From assembly GCA_032358165.1 (NCBI GenBank), contig JAALGY010000004.1, positions 496,001 through 560,000 of the forward strand: a stretch of DNA of 64,000 nt, written 5' to 3'. Below the pieces are notes generated by a model. That model saw nothing but the letters and a program-made list of their open reading frames with translations, was not told the origin of the DNA and did not search any database. This DNA comes from Diplosphaera chodatii (lineage: Eukaryota > Chlorophyta > Trebouxiophyceae > Prasiolales > Stichococcaceae). Positions within the stretch are counted from its first letter, which is position 1, and every line of letters begins with the position of its first letter. Position numbers and translations under genes: made by a program. Below, piece after piece: positions 25,093-35,193 of this stretch.

Positions 25093-28000
25093 ATGCAGAT
25101 CAGCATGCGGCAGTCAACGCTGGCAATCCTGCTGCTGTCGACAACGCTGCTGCTCACATCAGGCACCTCAGACGCCTCGGGCGTGGGAGCGCACTCCGCA
25201 GGTTCAACTAACTAGCTAGCTGATGACTCAGATGCCACCCTGTATCCATGCATGCATGTGTGCCAAGCTTGGCACTCGGCAGGCCTGTCTGTCAAAGGTG
25301 CTCATCATGCAGAGTACGCATGAATCACGCGGCTTTCCAGCACTCGTGTACTCAAGACGCAAAAGTACCCTGGGATCTGCCGTGCAGCAGGCGCATCACT
25401 ACTGGTGCAAGGCGTGGAGCGCCGCTCCCTCCAGGCCGGTGCGCCGCATGCTTGTTATGCGTGGCCAGTGGTTGTATGGCAAGAGACCTGTAGCATCCCT
25501 CGTGTGTCTTTGATTGCAAGTGTCAGTTGTTGCATGGAGCAATGATGAACGATTGTCAGCCCAGCGGAATGCTTGATTGGCCACGGTGGTGCTCACAACA
25601 CGGCGACGACAGGCACCTGCTAACGGCTGCATACTGCTTTGCAGTGCCACCCACTGTGACATCGTGCGCTGAAGCCAAGAAAACCTCGATGAGCGATGGC
25701 AACTACCTGCTCACCATCACGTGGCCGCCGACAGCCGTATACTGTGTCATGGGCGGCAAGAAGGACGCACCCACAACCTACCTGCAGCTGCCGGCCACCG
25801 GCGCTGCTAACCCGGTGCGATCAATTGGCCCAGCACCCAGAGCGCAAGCATGTGGCGAGTGATGTGTTGCTGACTACGTTCGATAGTCGAACCTCGCATG
25901 AGCCAGCTGTCATGTCTGGGCCGCAGGCTTCCAACGTCTTCACCTTCTCCGACATCGTGAAGACGGTCTACACCGCCGTCAAGATCAACATCGCCGCTGA
26001 CGGCAGCGTCAAGGTTGACACCACGGACAAGAGGTTCGCCAGCACCACCTTCCGCAGCTACCCTATCAAGAGCTACCTCGTAGCCGTAAACTTCGCTTCC
26101 GTCGCCACCTTCGCCCCGCTGAAAGCGCCCGGCACAGGTGCCCAGATCAGTGACATCAGCACACCTGCAGTGCAGTGAGGCGTGTGCAGCACCTGCGGTA
26201 CCGCCGGTGCGCGTGCAGTCGCCTTGCTGCTGGAGTGAGCTCCCTTCTTGCACGCTGCAGGTGTCGTTGACCTGACTGGGACGGCCTTCACCATCAGGTC
26301 CACTGCTTTCGGCACCAAACCACCAACGGGCGTGGTGTTCTCAGCGGGCAACAAGAAGGCCACGTTGACTGTCACCAGCAAGCTCTGCGGGTCAGTACTG
26401 AGTACCCTGCATGGCCACCGCAGCTGGTGCACAAGCAACGAGCGGCATGTCATCTTGATGGTGGTGCGACGCTGTGATCATCGCCAAGGCTCCTTACTGC
26501 ACGCAGGCTGATCACGCCCCAGCCGGACTTCACCGCCCTGCCGCTGGACACCCCGCCGGCCTGCGGCAGCGGCGTTGGATCCGGCGGCAACTGCGCAGGC
26601 TGCCCCGCGTCCTGCGCACCGCCATACACCTGCAGCGGCACCGGCAACACATGCGGTGCGTTGCAGCTCGAGGGAGTGAATGACACACAGCCTGCACACA
26701 TCTGCCACGCTTCTGTTGGATGTGGCGTGGCTGCTGTGCCAGCGGCTGCGGTGACCGATGGTTCAAACCTACACATGGCAGCCCGCGTGCAATCCGTGTG
26801 CAAGGCAATGCAGTGCTACTAGCTAGTAGCCTGGGTGCTTGCAGCCTGTCCGACCACGCCCATCATCAAGGGTGGGGACTGCGGTACAAACTGCGCCTGT
26901 GCTTCGGGCCTCACCTGCGAGGCTGGCAAATGCAGTGAGTTCCCAAGGTCCTGCCTGCATGCGTGGCACAGCTCCCAGCTGGACTGCCATGAGAACTGCG
27001 CCGCTGCGTGTGTGACCTGGCCTGGCATAGCAGCTGATGTAGAATCAATGCTCCTGCAGCCTGCCCGGCCACGCCCATCATCAAGGGTGGGGACTGCGGC
27101 ACAGACTGCACCTGCGCCTCCGGCCTCACCTGCGAGGCTGGCAAATGCAGTGAGTTCCCAAGGTCCTGCCTGCATGCGTGGCACAGCTCCCAGCTGGACT
27201 GCCATGAGAACTGCGCCGCTGCGTGTGTGACCTGGCCTGGCATAGCAGCTGATGTAGAATCAATGCTCCTGCAGCCTGCCCGGCCACGCCCATCATCAAG
27301 GGTGGGGACTGCGGCACAGACTGCACCTGCGCCTCCGGCCTCACCTGCGAGGCTGGCAAATGCAGTGAGTTCCCAAGGTCCTGCCTGCATGCGTGGCACA
27401 GCTCCCAGCTGGACTGCCATGAGAACTGCACCGCTGCATGTATGATCTGGCCTGGCAGAGCAGCTGATGTAGAATCAATGCTCCTGCAGCCTGTCCGACC
27501 ACCCCCATCATTAAGGGCGCCGACTGCGGCACAGGCTGCACCTGCGCCTCCGGCCTCACTTGCAGCAGTGGCAAATGCAGTGAGTTCCCAAGGTCCTGCC
27601 TGCATGCGTGGCACAGCTCCCAGCTGGACAGCTATGAGAACTGCGCCGCTGCGTGTATGATCTGGCCTGGCATAGCAGCTGATGTAGAATCAATGCTCCT
27701 GCAGCCTGTCCGACCACCCCCATCATAAAGGGCGCCGACTGCGGCACAGACTGCACCTGCGCCTCCGGCCTCACCTGCAGCAGTGGCAAATGTAGTGAGC
27801 TTCGGAACCCTGCCCTGCTTTGTGCACCAAGCCACATCAGTGCTGCCTGACAGCACCATCTGACATGCAGTCGATGCTCCTGCAGCCTGTCCGGCAACGC
27901 TGGTTGATGCTGAGGCCATCCTACTTATTATGACTGAGCTTGCAGCCAGCTACCGGCATGCAAGTGCTGTTGAACGGGTGCCGTGTGAGCATGTAGCAAA

Positions 28001-30177
28001 CCCATCGTTGGTGCACTTGCAGCCTGCCCGACAACGCCGGTCATCCGAGGTGGAGACTGCAGCCAAGGCTGTCCCTGCAACCCGAATAACTTCTGCGGCC
28101 CTGACGGCAAATGCAGTAAGCTCATTGTCGACCCCTGCTATTGACAGGGCACAGAACATGACCAACAGGTCCCAGTTGGCTGCTCTGCATGCAGGTTTCG
28201 TGAGCAGCATGCAGCCTGCATGCCTGTCGATGAGCAGCTGTTGGTGCACTTGCAGCTGGCTGCCCCGCGCCGATTGCGAAGGATGGCGACTGCAGCAGCG
28301 GCTGCCCGTGTGACAAAGTGCTCACCTGCACTGCTACTGCAGCTGGCAGGACATGCAGTAAGCACGTTCGTTAGCCCTCTGTCTGACAGCTGCAGCTGTG
28401 TTTTGTGCCAGGCGCAAGTGCTGCTCGGGTGACGCAAACACAGAAAGAACCTGCGCACATGCCACTCGCAGCTTGTCCGGCGATGCCCCTGGGCCTGAGG
28501 GGGGACTGCAGCACCGGCTGCCCCTGCGATCCGAGCCTCACCTGCGCCAACGGCCAGTGTCGTAAGCCTCTTGCGTGCCCGCTTTGACGCCAGATAGCTT
28601 CCGGCCCCCTCCTGCTGGGTGCTGCTCGCGCTCCTACAAAACCATGAAACCCCGCGAGAAGCTTGTGATGATTTGCTGGTGTCCGTCGCAGTTTGCACAG
28701 CAGCACCTGCGAACGGCGGCGCCTGCAGCGCTGACTGCGCCTGTGCCCCAGGCCTCGCCTGCACCAACGGCAAATGCAGTGAGCCCTTGCACTACATCAC
28801 GCCGTGCAGTGGTGTTGATGGATGCCGGCAACAAGTGCAGACTGTCAACATGGCACCTGCTTGCCAAGTGGTCACGTGTATGCCTGACGCGCGCAGCCTG
28901 TGCATCAGCGCCAATCGTACGAGGTGGCAACTGCCGCAACGGCTGCCCATGCATCGCGGGTCTAAGCTGTGACGCAACCAGCGGCTCATGCAGTGCGTTT
29001 GCGGATGAGCCCTTGCTGCTGGCATTACATTTAGCGGCTGCTAGGGTCCAATGCCATTGACATCTGGACGCACACATCAGCTGAGTTGCACTCCATGCCT
29101 CTGCAGCCTGCCCGGCTACGGGGCTTGGGATGGACGGGGATTGCAGCAGCAACGGCTGCCAATGCGCTACTGGTCTCACCTGTGACACCTCGGCCAACAC
29201 TTGTGGTAAGGAGCTTGCCTGATGGGTCCTGGGAACACTAGCTGCTCCTGGCAGCAGGTGTAAACAAGAGCTTGCCAGTGGATGTTCGATGCTGTGCCCA
29301 CTGACTTACAGGTGCCTGTCCAGCGGCAGGACTTGCGCAGGGCGGCGACTGCAGGGGTGGCTGTTCCTGTGCCCTGGGGCTCACCTGCAATGGTGGAGTC
29401 TGCGGTGCGTTCCTCGGGTTCACAGCAAGCTATGCACTCAGCAGCGGGAGCACGCTTTGTCACAGCTCAGCATCCGCCGTCTCAAGGCTTGTGCTTGTGC
29501 ACTTTGCACTGCGCATCTTTCATGTGTAGCGCCCGTGCTACTGCAGCTTGTTCGACACAGCTGGGAAGGGGTGTGGACTGCAACAGTGCCTGCCTCGATT
29601 CGTGTGCGAACAACCTTGGCTGCAGCAGCGGCAAATGCAGTGAGTTGTGGCCGCAACGGCAAGCCAGCTGTTGTGCATTGTATTCACCATCAGACACTGC
29701 CTGGAAACCTAACTTCACATCCTGCATCCCGCAGAACCACCTTGCTTGCTGTCTTGCGGTCTGTAGGATAGGGGATCCGTCCCCGCGATGTGGCTCCCGT
29801 GCACACCTGGTATCAGTGATGCCCTGTCCAACTCCCTTGTTGCCATGCGCGCAGGCTGTGTCGGAAACCTTGGCCAGCCATGCGGTTTTGGTACCATCTG
29901 CCCTGAAAACAGCTGCAAGAACCTCTGCGGATTCATCACGAAAAAGTGCACCACTGTTCGCGAGCCGACACCGGGTCGTCGTCGCCGCCGCCTGGTCAGG
30001 TGCGGCCCCAAACAACAGCATGGTCGTTGCCGCTGTTGTGCCGGCACAGTGCGCCTGCCAGCCCACGTCGCAATTTCGTCTGGTGCATGTGCCTGCTGGG
30101 CAGAGTGCATCCAAACGTACGGGGTACCGAGGGTTCGGGCTGCTGATGCGCCTGCATCCCTGCCTGGAGATGCATGA
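25093..30177 (+). CDS. Secreted GON-domain protein with tandem six-cysteine modules
   Basis: Signal peptide from ATG 25093 (QSTLAILLLSTTLLLTSG). Exons: 25093-25201, 25645-25814, 25927-26137, 26261-26390, 26507-26655, then modules 26845-26934, 27060-27149, 27275-27364, 27490-27579, 27705-27794, 28023-28115, 28256-28357, 28472-28561, 28692-28778, 28897-28992, 29107-29205, 29312-29404, 29547-29639, and a last exon 29855-30177 (TGA). Exons 2-5 read like a GON domain, known from ADAMTS9/20: SCAEAKKTSMSDGNYLLTI, AVYC, AVKINIAADGSVKVDTTDK, VVDLTGTAFTIRS, and a Cys-containing close. Each module is about 30 residues with the pattern C-x10-C-x3-C-x-C-x5-C-x4-C (for example GGDCGTDCTCASGLTC), a small disulfide domain. 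All modules start and end in phase 1, so copies can be added or lost without a frameshift. The C-terminus has a GRRRRR cluster. No protease domain is present. Probably cell wall or extracellular matrix; function unknown. Confidence 0.85.
26845..27895 (+). repeat. 215-bp tandem exon-intron repeat array
   Basis: Five units with an exact 215-bp period (module exons start at 26845, 27060, 27275, 27490, 27705). Each carries a 90-bp exon plus a 125-bp intron. Units 2 and 3 look identical in exon and intron by eye; units 1, 4 and 5 differ at a few positions. A sixth start (ending in CTGCAG at about 27895) is shortened, and the sequence after it (27896 on) has lost the cysteine pattern, so it looks like a truncated or decayed unit. 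Equal intron and exon identity indicates recent unequal crossing-over or slippage. Confidence 0.9.
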
Positions 30178-30805
30178 GCACAGATGTCCAGTACATGCTG
30201 TCTTGCTGCATGGCTCCAGCCTCATCTGCGGGCTGTGCGCTGTAGGAAGCTGCAGTCACCGATCGACATCCCAACACAAGAGGCAGCGGAAGGAGTGGGC
30301 GCGCCAACAGTGTGACGCTGCGACGCTGACGATGTGGATAGGCGGGAACCGCAGCATGTGCGGATGTCCGGACACAGTGTCGGTCGAACGTACATGGCAG
30401 AGGCTGCAGTTTTTCTTAGTTGCTGCACTTTATCAAGCTACAGATGCATCGTGTTGCACACTGCAATTTGTGCCAGTGTAGTACACCAGCGGCACCATGT
30501 CAGGCTCGTAATCTTACAGCTGTGGTGAGTGCGTCACACGCACTGTCACCGTCACTGCCAAGGCCAGCCCTGATCGTTCCCTGTATATGCTACATCGCTT
30601 GATTGGCGACCTTGAGGTCTATTTGAACCATGGTCTTGCCGACCACTGTCAAGTGTGATCAATAGAAGTGCATCAGTGGTACACCACGCTCAGTCGTACA
30701 TGGCAGAGTGCTGAGAACAACAGCCCCATGTGCAGAGGCATTCTCAGTCAGCTCGTACAACCAGCTCTTGTCTTCGGATCATGGCAGCAGCAGCTCCTGC
30801 ATATG

Positions 30806-30878
30806 TCACGGCACCTCTGCCCTGCAGCACTGGAACGCGCTGCATCTCACACCCGGTGCCCTGACTCGCTTGATCCGC
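30806..30878 (-). pseudogene. Duplicated terminal exon of the SYCP2-like gene
   Basis: Minus-strand reading RRIKRVRAPGVR... ending in TGA, behind an acceptor TGCGCAG. It parallels the real terminal exon at 35272-35194 (RRIKRVRVPDVTR...) including the acceptor; about 27 of 28 bases match around the exon start. After that the two diverge, and I found no upstream homologue of the preceding exon, so it is probably a relic left by a segmental duplication. Confidence 0.55.
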
Positions 30879-31467
30879 CTGCGCATCCAGATGCCAGAGT
30901 ACTGATACCCAGGTGCTGCACCACATGTGCGCTGCACGCAACACCTATGCGCCTTCTACACTGCCATCACTCGCGCCACCAACCCGCTGCTCTGTGGGTG
31001 CAGCATAGTGCAGGTGCGATGTGGTCCTGTGCCACAGCGCCAGCAAGGCGCAGTGCAGGTGCTGCTCGCAAGTGCAAAGTGGGGCTTACTCACCAGTCCG
31101 CAATCTTGCATGGTGTCTGCGTGTGGTCTGCCAGGGGGCAGCGGCTGGGAGTCGGGTGTCAAGGCAGCGACAGCACACGTTCTCGCATGGTCGGGGGGCT
31201 GCGTCCACTGCTGCAGGCATGGAAACGGCACTATTGGCCAGACTTGTTAACGCCATCCCGCCGCTTCTGCAGGTTGACGACGCACCAGGCTCTCAGGGCA
31301 CGCCTGGGCACTTCCATGCCATAAGACAGGCGCCTATGTATCAGCACTCCTTACGCACTGGAACAACGGAGTTGGCATCGCACAACTGATAGCCCTCACA
31401 CAACAGTGCTGCTCACGGCATGTGCGTGTCATGACACCAGCACCAGCCAAGACGCACCTCAGCTATG

Positions 31468-31611
31468 GCGGGGGTTCTGCATACCGCGCATGAGCCTCCT
31501 CGTGCCGCATCGCACTCTGCGCCTGACCTGGTGCTGCCGTACCACCGCCGCGACGACTGCGCCGCCCTGCTCACGACCGCCCGCGATCCGGCGACGCACC
31601 TGCTGGTGCGC
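31468..31611 (+). other. Orphan coding-like block
   Basis: About 45 codons in one plus frame with almost exclusively G/C third positions (core DLVLPYHRRDDCAALLTTAR), as in verified exons here. No neighbouring exon joins it and no domain is recognised. It may be a relic of a lost gene or an alternative exon. Confidence 0.25.
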
Positions 31612-31891
31612 AGTGGTTGGTGTGCTGTGGCGGGCTCAGGGGACACCTCCATCACCAGACTCGCCTTGCAGAACGCAGTCTGACTGCAGCTCCTGAGACT
31701 TGAGGTACGTGTGGCACACTGCCTATCGCTGCTTCAGGCAGCTGAGTGAGTGGTTTGAGCTCTGCATCGTGGGTGATGTGCTGCCCGCCGCGCGCCAGCA
31801 CGGCAGCCGCGCAGTCTGTGATCACCCATGAGCATGCATGTTGTGCTCACGCCTGTGCAGATGGCTTGCGGGTGGCTTGCAGGTCGCCGCC

Positions 31892-34738
31892 TCAGATCCA
31901 GTCGATGTCCTCTGGCGGGTCCTCCTGAGCGGCGTCCAGGTACCGCCCGTCCGCCTTGCAGCGCGCCGTCGACCTGCCACACGATGCGCACCAGGCGTGA
32001 TCGCTTGCAGCATGTTGAGCCTGCAGCCATCTGTTGTCCTCCGCGCACACAGACAGCAGGCCGTTCTGCCTGTGACTGCGGTTGTGCGGGTCGCCCCACC
32101 TGATCTGGTCGATCAGGCGGCACCAGTTGGAGGTCAGGGTGCCGACCCAGCCGCCGCACTCCGCCGCCAGCTCCAGGTTGAGCAGGCTGTCCAGGTACTC
32201 CGCAGCGTAGCCGCGCTCCCGCGCGTACTGGATCGTGCTCTTCCTGCAAGCCGCACTGGAATGCACTCAGATGCTTCACCGCATCTCGACACAGGCCTGA
32301 ACGCTCGGCAGTGTGGGCGCTGACTCTCCTGCGCTGCAGCTGGTGCCATCTGGCGCACGTGCAGCATCGCCGCCGCACTCACTTCGGGTCGGGCTTGCGG
32401 CTGCTGTTGGTGTACGACACCTGCCACCCGGTCGCGTTCTCGGAAAACCATGTGATCGCCGCGGGGTCGTCCGTGCTGAGGAATATCTGCTGTTGCAGTG
32501 TCCCACCCGCCTCAGCCTGCAATCACAGCAGCGCAGGATCAGCAGGGGTTGCACAGCGCGCAGCCCCTTTGCTGTCTTGCAGCCGCAGAAACCATTGACA
32601 ATCTGACCGATGCGGCTTGTCCTGTGCTTGCACGCACGTGTATCTGTTGCGCCCTGTCGAAGTAGTTTCCCACGGGCTGCTCGGGCGCCTCACGCCACTT
32701 GTCTCCATGCCGCACATGCACCTGAGCAAGCGGACACCATGGTTGGGGCCATGACTCTTGCACCTCAAGTAATGCATCACAGGGAGTGAGGCTGTCTGCA
32801 CTCTCAGCGCCACCAGCGTGACCAAGCGGCCCAGGGCGTACATCACACATGTCAAGTGCCAAGGTTGCTTGCGGACATTGTAGCATGGCCTCAGGACGTC
32901 CTCCTGGTCAGGAGCTGCGACTGCCAGAGAAGCCAGAACCGTGCACACGCAGGCCAGCGCTCTGGACGCTGCATCCGACAGAGGCGTCGGTAGTGTCCTC
33001 CGCCCACCGAGATCGCGGAGGCGTGGGACGGCAGCCTGTGCTGCAGCCTCTCCGCGCGCAGCTCCGCCAGCCGGGTGCGCGTCCTCGCGTTCGGCCTGAC
33101 GACGTACATCGCCGCCTGCGACCGCCACCAGTAGTACCGCTTGTGCGGCACCACCGGGCTCCTCTCGGCCAGGCTGCGAACCCTGGACAGCGGATATACC
33201 CACGCTCCGTTGAGTGTGCGATGCCACCTCAGCCTCACCGTGGCCGCCTGCACATGTGCGGGTCATTCATGGTAGCTGGATGTCACGGAGGCATCTACAG
33301 GTTGTCCAAGCGAGGACACCAGACGATGCTTGGGCACTGCATGTATGTGCCCACTGAGTCAGAGCTCTGCAGCGCTGCGGTGCATGTGCTCAGTCGACAG
33401 GTCCTGCACTGGTGCACGGAGCTGTTGCGCTGAGAGGCGTGTGCCTCACTTCTCAGGAAAGAACTTGAGCGTCCCGTTGTGCAGGCCTTCACCAATGGAG
33501 AACATCCGGCCGCCGCCATGGTCGGCCACCACCTGCGCAACCAAGCAGGGGGTATGTGCGCAGAGGTAAGAGAAGTCATTTCAGACATGCTCAGCTGATA
33601 TCTGATCTGTAAGTGGACTGCTGATGAATGGCCCAGCTGCAGCAGCGCCTTCGGGCTGCACCTTCACATCCGCCCTTGCCACATTGCTGAGGGAGATAGT
33701 GGGCGCCGTCTTGGTGGTCATGCCGGTGCTCGCCTCCATGTCCGCCAGCGTGCAGTTGCTGAGGCGCTCGAAGTAGCACTCGTCCAAGTTGTACCGCTCC
33801 GGGCCTGCAGAAGGCACACACAGTCTGGCAAAGTTTCATACATGTGGCATGGCCAGGCAGGCATGCAGCTCTACCGCTTCTGCTCCAGACCTGGCAGGTG
33901 TACACCCGACTTTGCAGCGGCTGCCAGCATCTGCAGAAGCAAGTGCCTCTGTCAATGTCAACCCTCCGCCAGTCCCACTCATCCGCGCACAGCGCTTGGC
34001 TCACCGCAGTACGGGTCCTTGGTGTACAGGGCCGCTTCGACGTCGGTGTCCAGCAGCAGGATGCGGTTCGTGTCCATCGCTATTGCGAGGGCTAGTCCTA
34101 TGAGGTGCAGTTGCGCGCCGATGCCCGCCCTTTCCTGCACGCGCAGCGTGCAGCAGCGCATCATGCGCAGGCCAGGCAGCAGCATGAGCATGGCTGGGCA
34201 CAGGTGCGATGCAGCTTGAGCGTCCGGCAGGTGATGCAGACAGCTTCACAACGCCGACGTTGCCTGCCACTGGCGGAGGCACCTGGAGCGAGTGCACCAA
34301 GTAGCTCTGCTTCCTGCAGTCCGCCGGGTGCTGGTGCGCCCAGATGATCCGCTGCGTCTGAGCGGTGCCGTACAAGGGGCTGCCACCGCCGCTGTTCTTG
34401 CTGATCTGGCCATGACTGGGAGTCGCCGTCTGCGCTGCGGGCTGTACCGCACCGCGCTGCGCGGCCAGCGGGGCACTCGCCGCGGCGGAGCTGCCGGTCC
34501 AGGCGCCCGGCAGGAAGCTGAAGTCGCAGCTGTAAGGGTCTGCATCCACTTCCTCGTAGATGTGATGATCGTGCAGCCTTTGCTGCCGCGGCGGCAGGCC
34601 GGCAGGCGCACGGACAGGAGGAAGCAGACCGACGACCGCAACCCAGTCCTGATCTTGGGCTTGCTGTAGCGCCAATAGTAGTAACCAGACGGTCGCAATG
34701 CCAGCTGCCGCTGCCAGAATGTGTGAGCTGTCAATCAT
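31892..34738 (-). CDS. GT23/FUT8-like protein, copy B
   Basis: Exons in transcript order: 34738-34283, 34134-34005, 33804-33662, 33532-33450, 33182-33008, 32721-32638, 32516-32383, 32243-32100, 31973-31892 (TGA); 476 residues. From the second exon, lengths match copy A at 20756-23559 (130, 143, 175, 84, 134, 144 nt identical; 83 versus 95 and 82 versus 85). Signal anchor: ILAAAAGIATVWLLLLALQQ. Motifs: GIGAQLHLIGLALAIAMDTN, LDECYFERLSNCTLAD, VHVRHGDKWREAPEQP, IFLSTDDPAAITWF, GGWVGTLTSNWCRLID. The HIYEEVDADPYSCDFSFLPG block is shared with copy A (HIYEGTLAIHESNQYSCDF). Predicted Golgi fucosyltransferase-type enzyme with an unknown acceptor. The ATG chosen (34738) starts the first in-frame Met before the anchor. 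Confidence 0.87.
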
Positions 34739-35193
34739 GTTGTGATGCTTCAATACCTGGCCCCGACGAGGCAGGCGTCACCCTGCGGCAGCAGCTTCCG
34801 TTGCGCACAGCGTTCACTGCATCAGGCAGATCCAAACAGTACTGCAACAGAGCAGGTGTGCCCTGATGTCCGTCGTGGGTCCAGATCTGCAACTACAGCC
34901 TGTCGATGTGTGCGACCACAAACCCACGTGCCTTTCGTTTACGATATTCACTCAGTCATCCATTACTGAGGTACGATGCACAGAGCACATTACTGGAGCC
35001 CATTATCACGCGAGCGGATTTCCCCTTTGGATTGGGGGAACGTCGGCGCTCGCACGCTCTGGTGCAGTTACAGCGGAGCTCTCACTCCACCCAGGGTAAT
35101 CTGGCTGCAATTTCATTGGCAATGCTGGCCCAAGAGTGATACAGTGCACACAGCTGCACCGCATGGAGGGTGGAGCTAAGCCCCGTCTACAGT
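34739..35193. other. Short intergenic region, no gene seen
   Basis: Between the start of GT23-like copy B and the stop of the SYCP2-like gene, same strand. It must hold the promoter of the former and the 3' UTR of the latter; no sites assigned. Confidence 0.5.

Larger units (their letters stand above)
30178..31891. other. Convergent intergenic region with two exon-like relics
   Basis: Lies between the 3' ends of the GON/Cys-rich gene (+) and GT23-like copy B (-). It holds an orphan coding-like block at about 31468-31611 (+) and a copy of the terminal exon of the SYCP2-like gene at 30806-30878 (-), both listed separately. Nothing else recognised. Confidence 0.5.

Noticed and set aside
26845..27895. 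CRISPR-like regular spacing
   Set aside because: The 215-bp period has no short palindromic repeat with unique spacers; the whole unit is repeated and encodes a protein module in a spliced gene.
29282..30481. 399-codon plus-strand open stretch
   Set aside because: It spans the last module exons and introns of the GON/Cys-rich gene in the wrong frame; the six-cysteine modules are in another frame with clean splice sites.
30668..31324. 218-codon plus-strand open stretch
   Set aside because: Does not start with ATG, low third-position GC, no domain, and it overlaps the minus-strand terminal-exon relic.
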